From JAJDFU01 sp964640855 (GTDB lineage Bacteria > Bacteroidota > Bacteroidia > Chitinophagales > Saprospiraceae), in assembly GCA_964640855.1 (NCBI GenBank), contig CAZXIX010000158.1:1-6537 (forward strand): a stretch of 6,537 bases of DNA. Direction: 5' to 3'. The number at the start of each line of letters is the position of its first letter. Within the stretch, counting starts at the first letter, position 1. Both the position numbers and the translations under genes were made by a program. This document shows positions 1 through 5,025 of this stretch, one piece after another. The notes below the pieces were generated by a model. The model did no database searches. It worked only from the letters and a program-made list of their open reading frames with translations, and had not been told where the DNA came from.

Positions 1-460
1 CCCTGGACGATGCCCTCGATCAAAGCCAACGGGTACGCGAAGCTGTGGGTGGTACCCGTCCGCAGGAGGCAACTGTGGACCGGGGCTTTAAAGGCAGAAA
101 AGAGGTAGGCGGCACTCCGATCCACATCCCAGGCAAGCCTAAAAAGGAAATGAGTCCTTACGAAAAAAGCAAAATTCGGGAACGCTTTCGAAGAAGAGAA
201 GCCATCGAGCCGACCATCGGCCACCTCAAGGCGGATCATCGACTGGGACGTAATTTCCTGAAGGGAATTGCAGGGGACGAGGCCAATGCGCTGCTGGAAG
301 CCTGCGGATTTAACCTCAAAATGAGGTACAATCAGATCAGGAAGGAGCTGAAACGAAAAGCAGGTTTCATTTTTGGCCTTCTTCAACGAGCCTGGGAAAC
401 CACTATCTCATTCTTTTTACACCCCCGAATGACCTAAAAAGGGCTTTTTCAAGGACGACT
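1..460 (+). mobile_element. Right-hand part of an IS5-family insertion sequence (left part outside window)
   Basis: The stretch holds the C-terminal coding part of an IS5-type transposase followed directly by a likely terminal repeat, GGGCTTTTTCAAGGACGAC, at 441-459. The repeat starts four bases after the transposase stop, as is common in this IS family. The boundary is inferred from where similarity to a DUF433 protein begins (about 457-463). The left end and the matching inverted repeat are outside the window, so neither the exact edge nor a target duplication can be confirmed. The element sits inside, and removes the start of, the following antitoxin gene. Confidence 0.65.
3..437 (+). CDS. 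IS5-family transposase, C-terminal fragment (5' end cut by window)
   Basis: The reading frame is open from the window edge to TAA at 435-437 and gives about 144 residues, so the start lies upstream. DDE transposase landmarks are visible. 'ATVDRGFKG' fits the region around the second catalytic Asp, and 'RRREAIEPTIGHLK' carries the third catalytic residue (Glu) with the downstream Lys typical of IS5-family enzymes. It is followed by 'DHRLGRNFLKGIAGDEANALL', a signature of this group. The protein would cut and join the IS ends in the cytoplasm. A GTG at 45 could serve as a formal start, but the homology clearly continues upstream of it, so I treat it as internal. Whether the whole transposase is intact cannot be judged. 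The assignment rests on family pattern recognition; the subgroup within IS5 is not certain. Confidence 0.9.
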   Translation: MDDALDQSQRVREAVGGTRPQEATVDRGFKGRKEVGGTPIHIPGKPKKEMSPYEKSKIRERFRRREAIEPTIGHLKADHRLGRNFLKGIAGDEANALLEACGFNLKMRYNQIRKELKRKAGFIFGLLQRAWETTISFFLHPRMT

Positions 461-666
461 ACATAACCATTGATCCAGCCAATCGATTCGGGAGACCTTG
501 CTTAAAGGGTACTCGAATCTCTGTTTATGATGTACTAAACTGGCTCGCCAACGGAATGAGCTTTGAGGAGATCCAAACCGACTTCCCCGAATTAACAGAA
601 TCCCACATTAGGGCTTGCCTCGCCTATGCCGCCGATCGCGAACATAAGCTCAGGGTGGCAGTATGA
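457..666 (+). pseudogene. DUF433 antitoxin, 5' end lost to the IS
   Basis: Translation of this frame gives 'DYITIDPANRFGRPCLKGTRIS' and so on, ending 'AADREHKLRVAV' at TGA 664-666. This is the characteristic DUF433 core, about 68 residues: ITIDP, then GKP/GRPCL-KGTRI, then YDVLNWLANGM and FPELTE. DUF433 proteins are small helix-turn-helix-like antitoxins paired with DUF5615/PIN-like toxins. Here the frame is closed by TGA at 430-432, and no ATG, GTG or TTG lies between that stop and the conserved core. The original start and promoter therefore appear to have been replaced by the IS end. The last codons overlap the toxin ATG at 663 (ATGA), as in translationally coupled toxin-antitoxin operons. 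Initiation from a rare codon (ATA 463, ATT 469) is possible but unlikely. I call it a truncated pseudogene. Confidence 0.8.
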
Positions 667-1004
667 GGTTGTTACTGGATTAAAATATTTCATTCAGGCT
701 CCTGAGCTTGATCCAGGATGCGTTCACCGAATCTGCTCAAGTGAAACGATTAGGGCTTGAAGGCTCTACCGACCTTGAAATATGGGAATTCGCCAAGAAG
801 AATGGATTTACGATTTTAACCTTTGACAGTGATTTCTTTGACATTTCGCAATTCAGAGGGCATCCTCCTAAAATCGTCTGGTTGCGGACTGGAAATACTA
901 CCACCAGGAACCTCGCCAGAATTTTGAGGGAAAAAGAACAAGTCGTAAAAGATTTTTTGGAAAAAGAGGAATACCAGGAAGCAGCCTGCCTCGAAATCGA
1001 CTAA
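663..1004 (+). pseudogene. DUF5615 PIN-like toxin with a premature stop at codon 7
   Basis: From ATG 663 the frame reads MRLLLD, then TAA at 681-683, and then continues in the same frame as 'NISFRLLSLIQDAF' through 'GLEGSTDLEIWEFAKKNGFTI', 'TFDSDFFDIS' and 'IVWLRTGNTTT' to TAA at 1002-1004. This is the DUF5615 (Mut7-C-like PIN nuclease) layout, normally about 110-115 residues beginning M-[KR]-LLLDxN. The stop replaces the residue between the first acidic residue and the Asn, probably a Gln codon (CAA to TAA, one transition). The remaining ORF can restart only at TTG 708, which would omit the first strand and its catalytic Asp. The acidic 'DSDF' motif is intact. The partner DUF433 antitoxin lies directly upstream. 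I infer an inactivated toxin; readthrough, suppression or sequencing error are the alternatives. Confidence 0.85.
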
Positions 1005-1016
1005 AAAGAAAATTGG

Positions 1017-1076
1017 ACACAACAGCGTGTAGCTGCCATTGGCTAATCGCGCACAGCAGCTACACCCACGTTGTGC
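1017..1076 (+). other. attC-like integron recombination site 1
   Basis: The site lies 12 bases after the toxin stop. R''-like ACACAAC (1017-1023) pairs at six of seven positions with R'-like GTTGTGC (1070-1076). Inside them GTGTAGCTGC (1027-1036) pairs perfectly with GCAGCTACAC (1056-1065). A 19-nt terminal loop separates the arms, and short unpaired spacers lie between the boxes. The 60 bp length and R''-L''-loop-L'-R' order match known attC sites. The boxes deviate from RYYYAAC/GTTRRRY at one paired position. A second related copy follows the next gene pair, which argues against a chance hairpin or a plain terminator; no T-run follows. Confidence 0.62.
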
Positions 1077-1080
1077 CGCA

Positions 1081-1112
1081 TTTGAGAGTCAGGAACCAAT
1101 TGCCTACCTTTC
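1081..1112 (+). promoter_or_regulatory. Bacteroidota-type promoter of higBA
   Basis: TTTG (1081-1084) is followed after 20 bases by TACCTTTC (1105-1112). This is a good fit to the Bacteroidota consensus TTTG / about 19-21 bases / TAnnTTTG, with only the final base differing. Transcription would start near 1118-1120, leaving a leader of about 17-19 bases before the higB ATG at 1137. Its position inside the putative cassette means that higBA carries its own promoter, as is usual for toxin-antitoxin cassettes. Confidence 0.5.
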
Positions 1113-1138
1113 GCGTTACTATCATGCAGCGTTAGTAT
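1113..1138 (+). repeat. Direct repeat pair, candidate HigA operator
   Basis: GCGTTACTAT (1113-1122) and GCGTTAGTAT (1129-1138) are identical at nine of ten positions and start 16 bases apart. They lie between the promoter -7 element and the higB start and reach into the start codon. HigA-type antitoxins commonly repress their own operon, so a binding role is plausible. It is only an inference, and classical HigA operators are inverted rather than direct repeats. Confidence 0.3.
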
Positions 1139-1418
1139 GATCAAGAGTTTTGGCGACAAGGAAACCGAGAAAATCTGGAATGGACATTTCTCACAGAAGC
1201 TTCCGACCGATATTCAACCCAAAGGGCGTCGAAAACTCAGGATCATTAATAACGCACAGGACCTGGAAGATCTAAGGATTCCTCCCGGTAATCGCCTCGA
1301 AAAGTTGAAGGGGGATTTAGAAGCGTTTTACAGTATTAGAATCAATGACCAGTGGAGAATAATCTTCACCTGGGAAGGAAGCGATGCTTTTCGGGTCAAA
1401 ATCATTGATTATCATTAA
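1137..1418 (+). CDS. higB: HigB-type toxin, RelE/ParE superfamily mRNA interferase
   Basis: The protein has 93 residues, the usual size of plasmid-maintenance killer-type HigB. It opens 'MIKSFGDKETEKIW' and carries the diagnostic run 'LEDLRIPPGNRLEKLKGD' followed by 'YSIRINDQWRIIFTW' and a C-terminal 'IIDYH'. This is the compact RelE-fold beta-sheet end that bears the basic catalytic face. Known members bind the ribosome and cleave mRNA during translation; the cognate HigA neutralises them. The toxin-first order is typical of higBA and opposite to most toxin-antitoxin operons. ATG 1137 is chosen because the family N-terminus begins exactly there. The stop at 1416-1418 lies 16 bases before the higA ATG. 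No frame damage is seen, so the toxin should be functional, unlike the neighbouring DUF5615 toxin. Confidence 0.93.
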   Translation: MIKSFGDKETEKIWNGHFSQKLPTDIQPKGRRKLRIINNAQDLEDLRIPPGNRLEKLKGDLEAFYSIRINDQWRIIFTWEGSDAFRVKIIDYH

Positions 1419-1434
1419 ACCACGAGAAGAAATT

Positions 1435-1734
1435 ATGGACCGTTTGCCAAATATTCATCCTGGAGAAATCTTGTTGGAAGAATTTCTGCTACCTATGAAG
1501 ATCAGTCAGTATCGGTTAGCCAAAGACTTGAATATTCCTCAAACCAGGATAAGTGAGATCGTCAAAGGTAGAAGGCGAGTAACTTCAGATACTGCCCTTC
1601 GTTTGAGCAAATATTTTGGAACATCTGCCAAGTTTTGGTTGGGTCTTCAGGACGATTATGACCTGGAGGAATCGATGTTGGAATTGGAAGAGGAACTCCA
1701 AAACATCAAGGAAGCAGATAAAAACGCGGCATAA
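1435..1734 (+). CDS. higA: HigA-type antitoxin, XRE-family HTH protein
   Basis: The protein has 99 residues from ATG 1435. An ATG at 1384 in the same frame lies inside higB and would add 17 non-family residues, so I reject it. The N-terminus 'RLPNIHPGEILLEEFL' is the HigA signature. A helix-turn-helix follows at about residues 22-60 ('KISQYRLAKDLNIPQTRISEIVKGRRRVT'), then 'DTALRLSKYFGTSAKFWLGLQDDYDL', also typical of the family. The last 25 residues are acidic and probably helical. HigA binds and blocks HigB and, with it, represses the shared promoter. The stop TAA at 1732-1734 lies inside the R'' box of the attC-like site, a compact arrangement often seen in integron cassettes. No Shine-Dalgarno is evident; a purine stretch (GAGAAGAA) precedes the start. 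Confidence 0.93.
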   Translation: MDRLPNIHPGEILLEEFLLPMKISQYRLAKDLNIPQTRISEIVKGRRRVTSDTALRLSKYFGTSAKFWLGLQDDYDLEESMLELEEELQNIKEADKNAA

Positions 1735-1790
1735 CACCGTTTAGTTGCCCATGCGCTAGACGCTTCACAGCAGCTACACCATCGTTCCTG
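1729..1790 (+). other. attC-like integron recombination site 2
   Basis: R''-like GCATAAC (1729-1735) overlaps the higA stop. TTTAGTTGC (1740-1748) pairs with GCAGCTACA (1770-1778) with wobble or mismatch at two positions, and GTT at 1784-1786 opens the R' box. Aligned with site 1, long stretches are shared, including CACAGCAGCTACACC and the order AACA-CGT-TAG-TGCC. The bases after GTT (CCTG) do not pair with R''. Because those bases belong to whatever DNA lies downstream of the crossover, this is expected at the end of an array that joined non-cassette DNA. Confidence 0.55.
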
Positions 1791-1892
1791 CGCAAGACTC
1801 GCTTCGCTCGCCCTGACCAAATCCCGAGAATACCACATCATGGATAAAACTGAGCCGGGATTGGGTAGGAGATAGTTTATCCGTAAATCCGC

Positions 1893-1910
1893 AATCGCCA
1901 ATTGGCAATT
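1893..1910. repeat. 18-bp near-perfect palindrome after the oxidoreductase stop
   Basis: AATCGCCAATTGGCAATT is palindromic apart from one mismatched pair (1896/1907), with a perfect 10-bp core GCCAATTGGC at 1897-1906. It lies immediately beyond the minus-strand oxidoreductase stop codon. As a hairpin it would have a 7-bp stem and a 4-base loop, but no T-run follows on either strand. It could be a weak terminator or a protein-binding site. The rest of 1791-1892 shows no gene. Confidence 0.3.
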
Positions 1911-3002
1911 TTAAACCCTAACCCGCTCTCCCGTTTTGGCCGCTCTATACACCGCTTCCACGATCCGGATATCCCGCAGGCCTTCCTCACCGGGAACGAT
2001 CACGTCCTCGTTGTTCAGAATGGCCAGCGAATCGTTATCCATCTGCCGGGCCTGCTGATTGGGAATTTTGGCATTCAGCTTTTTCCCGTCGCTGGTTTTC
2101 CCTTGTATGCCCGAGTAGGATTGGAAAGGTCGGAGTCCGTACCAACCGTTTTCGCAGGTGGCTCTTAATTCGTTCATACTCTTTCCGAAGCTGGTCTCGC
2201 ATTCAGCGATGGCCCCGGAAGGAAATTCCAGGCGGAACTCCGTGGTTTCATCCACCTCGGTGTAGATCTCCGGCCGTTTGGTGGAGTGAGAAGCCGTGAC
2301 GGCGACAGGCTCTTCGCCGGTGACGTAGCGGGCCGCATTCAAGGGATAGACGCCCATGTCGTACATAGCGCCCCCTCCCATTTCTTTTTTCTGCTTCCAG
2401 TGATCGCTCCGTCCGTCAAAATAGCCTGCCCGCGCGATCAGGCTTTGGATTTGCCCGTAGGGCTTGGATTCGGCATAGCCCATGATCGTTTGGGTGTTGG
2501 GTTCGTGCTGCATCCGGTAGCCGATGGTGAGTTTTACCTTGTTCTTCTGGCAGGCATCGATGATGGCCTGGCATTCGGCTACGGTGCGGGCCATGGGCTT
2601 CTCACACCACACGTGCTTGCCGGCATTGGCTGCGATCACGCTGTATTCGCTGTGCATGCTCGTCGGCAATACAATGTAGATCACATCGATATCCGGATTA
2701 TCGGCCACCTGATGCATCGTTTCGTAATTGTACACATTCTTATCTGCGATCCCGTATTTCTCTTGCCAGACCGGGATCTTCCAGGGGCTGCCGGTCACGA
2801 TGCCGGTCAGCTGGCAGTGCTTCGTCAGTTGAAGGGCCGGGGCAAGCAGATCGGTGCTGTAGTAGCCCAGTCCGACCAGGGCCACGCCCAGCTTTTCTTT
2901 TTGGAGTGAAAACAGGTTGGGAAGGATGGCAGGGAAGCTCGCCAGGGCCAAGCTGCTCTTTGTGCTTTTCTCGAGAAATTTTCTTCTGCTGATCGGCTTC
3001 AT
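1911..3002 (-). CDS. Gfo/Idh/MocA oxidoreductase, glucose-fructose oxidoreductase-like, Tat signal
   Basis: The protein has 363 residues. The N-terminus has a twin-arginine motif, SRRKFLE (5-11), followed by a hydrophobic stretch (17-31), so export of the folded, cofactor-loaded enzyme to the periplasm or envelope is likely; no clear AxA cleavage site is visible. The Rossmann domain begins at about 38 with 'GVALVGLG'. The family's EKP motif is at 134-136, its Lys being catalytic. 'GGGAMYDMGVYPLNAARY' (209-226) supplies Asp215 and Tyr219, which align with the catalytic Asp and Tyr of Zymomonas glucose-fructose oxidoreductase. A substrate-binding beta-sheet domain follows. The expected reaction is NAD(P)-dependent oxidation or reduction of a sugar or cyclitol; the substrate is unknown. 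The gene is monocistronic, converges with the toxin-antitoxin region and is divergent from the P-loop gene. The start gives a complete Tat motif close to the N-terminus. Confidence 0.9.
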   Translation of the reverse strand: MKPISRRKFLEKSTKSSLALASFPAILPNLFSLQKEKLGVALVGLGYYSTDLLAPALQLTKHCQLTGIVTGSPWKIPVWQEKYGIADKNVYNYETMHQVADNPDIDVIYIVLPTSMHSEYSVIAANAGKHVWCEKPMARTVAECQAIIDACQKNKVKLTIGYRMQHEPNTQTIMGYAESKPYGQIQSLIARAGYFDGRSDHWKQKKEMGGGAMYDMGVYPLNAARYVTGEEPVAVTASHSTKRPEIYTEVDETTEFRLEFPSGAIAECETSFGKSMNELRATCENGWYGLRPFQSYSGIQGKTSDGKKLNAKIPNQQARQMDNDSLAILNNEDVIVPGEEGLRDIRIVEAVYRAAKTGERVRV

Positions 3003-3023
3003 AAAGACGGGATTGGGTATAAG

Positions 3024-3031
3024 GAAATATA
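3024..3031 (-). promoter_or_regulatory. Possible -7 element of the oxidoreductase gene
   Basis: Read on the minus strand, TATATTTC matches seven of eight positions of the Bacteroidota -7 consensus TAnnTTTG. It lies about 21 bases before the ATG of the oxidoreductase gene. No convincing TTTG -33 element lies at the right distance, so support is weak. The remainder of the 199-bp divergent gap (3003-3201) shows no gene and no clear promoter for the plus-strand P-loop gene. Confidence 0.25.
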
Positions 3032-3201
3032 CAAAAGCTTGGTTTAAATCCCCTCCGACCAGAGGAAGATAATCCAGATGCCGTGTCGCTCCGGGACGGA
3101 TTCTCTTACCATCTTAGCCTACGGCGGGCAAGATATCCTTGCAGGGAACTCATTTGTTTCGATGATGATTACACTTGTATCCACCATCCTGATTCTTTGC
3201 C

Positions 3202-3723
3202 TTGAAAAGAATTCTCATCATCGGCTGTTGCGGAGCGGGCAAAAGTACATTGGCTCGTGCCGTTCGTGACCGAACGGGCCTCCCTCTCATCCACCTGGAT
3301 CAGGAATACTGGCTCCCGGGCTGGGTGGAGCCCGGCAAGAAGGAATGGGAACAGAAGGTCGCAGGATTGATCCGTGCAGAAAAATGGATCATCGACGGGA
3401 ACTACGGCGGCACTATGGCCCTTCGGCTGGAAAGGGCGGATACCGTCCTTTTCCTGGACGCACCCAGGTGGACATGCCTCTATCGGGTACTGAAAAGGAT
3501 TATCCTGAATTTGGGCAGGGTGCGCCCCGATTCGGCACCGGCATGTCCGGAAAGATTTAGTTGGGAGTTTATTAAATATGTTTACAGGTTCCAGGATGCC
3601 AAGCGGCCGGCCCTGATCACGCACATGAAAACCCTGGCAGCAGACAAAGAAGTATTCATCTTGCGATCAGACGGGGAGATAAGGGCCTTTTTGGGAAAAA
3701 TCGAAAAGGCAGATTCTCTTTGA
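3202..3723 (+). CDS. FlaR-like P-loop NTPase / adenylate-kinase-like protein
   Basis: The protein has 173 residues starting at TTG 3202. This is the only usable start: an in-frame TGA lies at 3190-3192, and the Walker A motif GCCGAGKST occupies residues 8-16, so the N-terminus cannot be shorter. Further family marks are 'LIHLDQEYWLPGW' (about 29-41), 'WIIDGNYGG' and 'RLERADTVLFLDAPRW', the last giving a Walker B-like strand. 'RVLKRI' and 'RPDSAPACPERFSWEF' follow. This pattern belongs to small P-loop kinases often annotated as 'topology modulation protein FlaR' or AAA-family ATPase. The true substrate is not established, and the name should not be read as a function. The protein is probably cytoplasmic: no signal peptide or membrane segment is seen. 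No Shine-Dalgarno precedes the start. It stands alone, divergent from the oxidoreductase gene and 114 bases before the Rieske gene. Confidence 0.88.
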   Translation: MKRILIIGCCGAGKSTLARAVRDRTGLPLIHLDQEYWLPGWVEPGKKEWEQKVAGLIRAEKWIIDGNYGGTMALRLERADTVLFLDAPRWTCLYRVLKRIILNLGRVRPDSAPACPERFSWEFIKYVYRFQDAKRPALITHMKTLAADKEVFILRSDGEIRAFLGKIEKADSL

Positions 3724-3791
3724 TCCGGGTCTGTCGGGTACGGATAACTGCATCCCTGTTTTTTCCAGTTCTTATCTATGCCCTATCTTAG

Positions 3792-3809
3792 ATGCTCTTA
3801 ATGGAGCAT
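3792..3809 (+). other. Small hairpin in the leader of the Rieske operon
   Basis: ATGCTC (3792-3797) and GAGCAT (3804-3809) form a perfect 6-bp stem with a 6-base loop, 28 bases before the Rieske gene ATG. No T-run follows, so it is a poor terminator for the upstream P-loop gene. It could shape the leader mRNA or be chance. No convincing Bacteroidota promoter was found in 3724-3837, although one must lie there or further upstream. Confidence 0.3.
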
Positions 3810-3837
3810 TCATTCGATAACCCAAAACCGAACCCAT

Positions 3838-5025
3838 ATGTCCATCCCGACCCAACGAAAAGAAAGTCTCCGCGAGCGCGTCCGCCGAGTGGGCCAAAGC
3901 GGAAATTACTGGTACGCCGTCGAACTGAGCAAGAACCTGAAAAAGGGGAAATCCCAGGAAGTCATCTTCTGGAAAAAGTCTATTGCCTTGTTTCGAGGAG
4001 AGGACGGCGGGGTTCGAGCTTTGGAGAACCGCTGCGCTCACCGCCAGCTTCGCCTGACCACCGGGGTCGTAGCCGGCAATGATCTGATCTGCCAGTATCA
4101 CGGCTGGACCTACGATGCTGCCGGCAAATGCGTTAAGATATCCCATGAGATCGGCAAAGGGAATACCGACAAGCTGCCGCAGATCCGCGTGCAATCCTTC
4201 CCCGTTCAGGAGAAATACGGACTGATCTGGATCTTCCCGGGTGATCCGGCACTGGCCCATGAAGTGGCCATTCCGGCCATTCCGCAGCTCGACCAGGACA
4301 AGCCCTGGAAATTCCTTCCCATCGACATGACCATTAACGCGCACTACTCCATGATCCTGGAGAATGTCTGCGATTTCAATCACGCCTTCCTCCATCGGGA
4401 TCTGCGGCCTTTTACCGATCCTCACCTCACGGGTTTCGACCGGGAAGGCGATGTCATCACAATTAACTACGATACGGACCTGAGCAAAAGCCAGATGGTT
4501 AAGATTGGTGGAGAGAAGCAGGGAAAAGACTTCGATAAGATGACCCTATGGTATCACTATCCGTACCAGGCATCGGATATTTCGGGAAAGTACCTACACT
4601 GGTTGTTCATGGTACCGATAGATGAAAAAACGACCCGCTGCTTTTTCCTCTTCCTGTTCGGGCCCATCGAGATCCCGTTTATCCGGTACAACATTCCCCA
4701 GTCGGTGCGCAGGCCGATTCTCTGGCTGATCAACCGCTTTTACGTGAAGCCTCTTCTTTCTCAGGACCTCTGGGCCCTGGAGGAGGAGCAAAAAGGCCAC
4801 GATAATCATCCCGACGAGCATCATTATGAGTTCAATCCGATCGTCAGGGAATTCCAGAAGCTGAGCGAGGAGAAATGGCAGGAATACCTGCATACGGAGG
4901 CGGAAAGAGAAGACCGGGAGCGCGCCGAGGGCAATAAATTCGTCTTTCCGGGAGCCGGCCTTACCCGCATGGATCTGGCTGCCTACCGTATGGAGCAGGA
5001 TATGCTCGAAAAAGCACCTTCATGA
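3838..5025 (+). CDS. Rieske non-heme iron oxygenase, alpha-type subunit
   Basis: The protein has 395 residues. The Rieske [2Fe-2S] site is complete: Cys66-x-His68 and Cys85-x2-His88 in 'CAHRQL' and 'CQYHGW', at about residues 22-133. The catalytic domain carries 'LENVCDFNHAFLHRDLRPF' (174-192). In it Asp179, His182 and His186 are the likely electron-bridging Asp and the iron-binding His pair. The two His are separated by three residues, where most ring-hydroxylating oxygenases have four. The third iron ligand (Asp/Glu) is not certain; 'SQDLWALEEEQKG' (308-320) is the place to look. Hydrophobic stretches at 254-259 and 267-282 might give membrane contact. The enzyme should hydroxylate, demethylate or desaturate an organic substrate using O2 and electrons from a reductase that is not encoded here. 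Its stop overlaps the SDR start (ATGA), so the two act together. The substrate is unknown. Confidence 0.9.
   Translation: MSIPTQRKESLRERVRRVGQSGNYWYAVELSKNLKKGKSQEVIFWKKSIALFRGEDGGVRALENRCAHRQLRLTTGVVAGNDLICQYHGWTYDAAGKCVKISHEIGKGNTDKLPQIRVQSFPVQEKYGLIWIFPGDPALAHEVAIPAIPQLDQDKPWKFLPIDMTINAHYSMILENVCDFNHAFLHRDLRPFTDPHLTGFDREGDVITINYDTDLSKSQMVKIGGEKQGKDFDKMTLWYHYPYQASDISGKYLHWLFMVPIDEKTTRCFFLFLFGPIEIPFIRYNIPQSVRRPILWLINRFYVKPLLSQDLWALEEEQKGHDNHPDEHHYEFNPIVREFQKLSEEKWQEYLHTEAEREDRERAEGNKFVFPGAGLTRMDLAAYRMEQDMLEKAPS

Larger units (their letters stand above)
1071..1784 (+). mobile_element. Putative integron gene cassette carrying higB-higA
   Basis: If recombination occurs between G and TT of each R' box, the cassette runs from the TT at 1071 to the G at 1784, about 714 bp. 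It contains its own promoter, both toxin-antitoxin genes and a terminal attC-like site that overlaps the higA stop. The first bases after the left crossover (TTGTGC) would, when joined to the final G in a circular cassette, give GTTGTGC. That pairs at six of seven positions with this cassette's own R'' box GCATAAC, as expected of a real cassette. No integrase is visible. By orientation it would lie to the left, or be absent. Confidence 0.5.

Noticed and set aside
1017..1076. Reading the hairpin as a rho-independent terminator for the toxin gene
   Set aside because: No T-run follows, the arms have boxed spacing, and a related copy with the same layout follows higA; an attC site explains these better.
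1791..1815. CTCGCTTCGCTCG-type stretch as a terminator or repeat unit
   Set aside because: It does not form a clean stem, has no T-run and is not repeated elsewhere in the window.
1902..2168. 88-residue plus-strand open frame at the end of the oxidoreductase gene
   Set aside because: Overlaps conserved minus-strand coding sequence and has no family resemblance.
2286..2909. 207-residue plus-strand open frame opposite the oxidoreductase
   Set aside because: It is the antisense shadow of a gene with complete catalytic motifs. The translation has no family pattern and is rich in His, Gly and Val, as expected of reverse-frame reading.
3772..4425. 217-residue minus-strand open frame over the Rieske gene start
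   Set aside because: The plus-strand frame contains the Rieske cluster ligands and the iron-site motif. The minus-strand product shows no recognisable domain.
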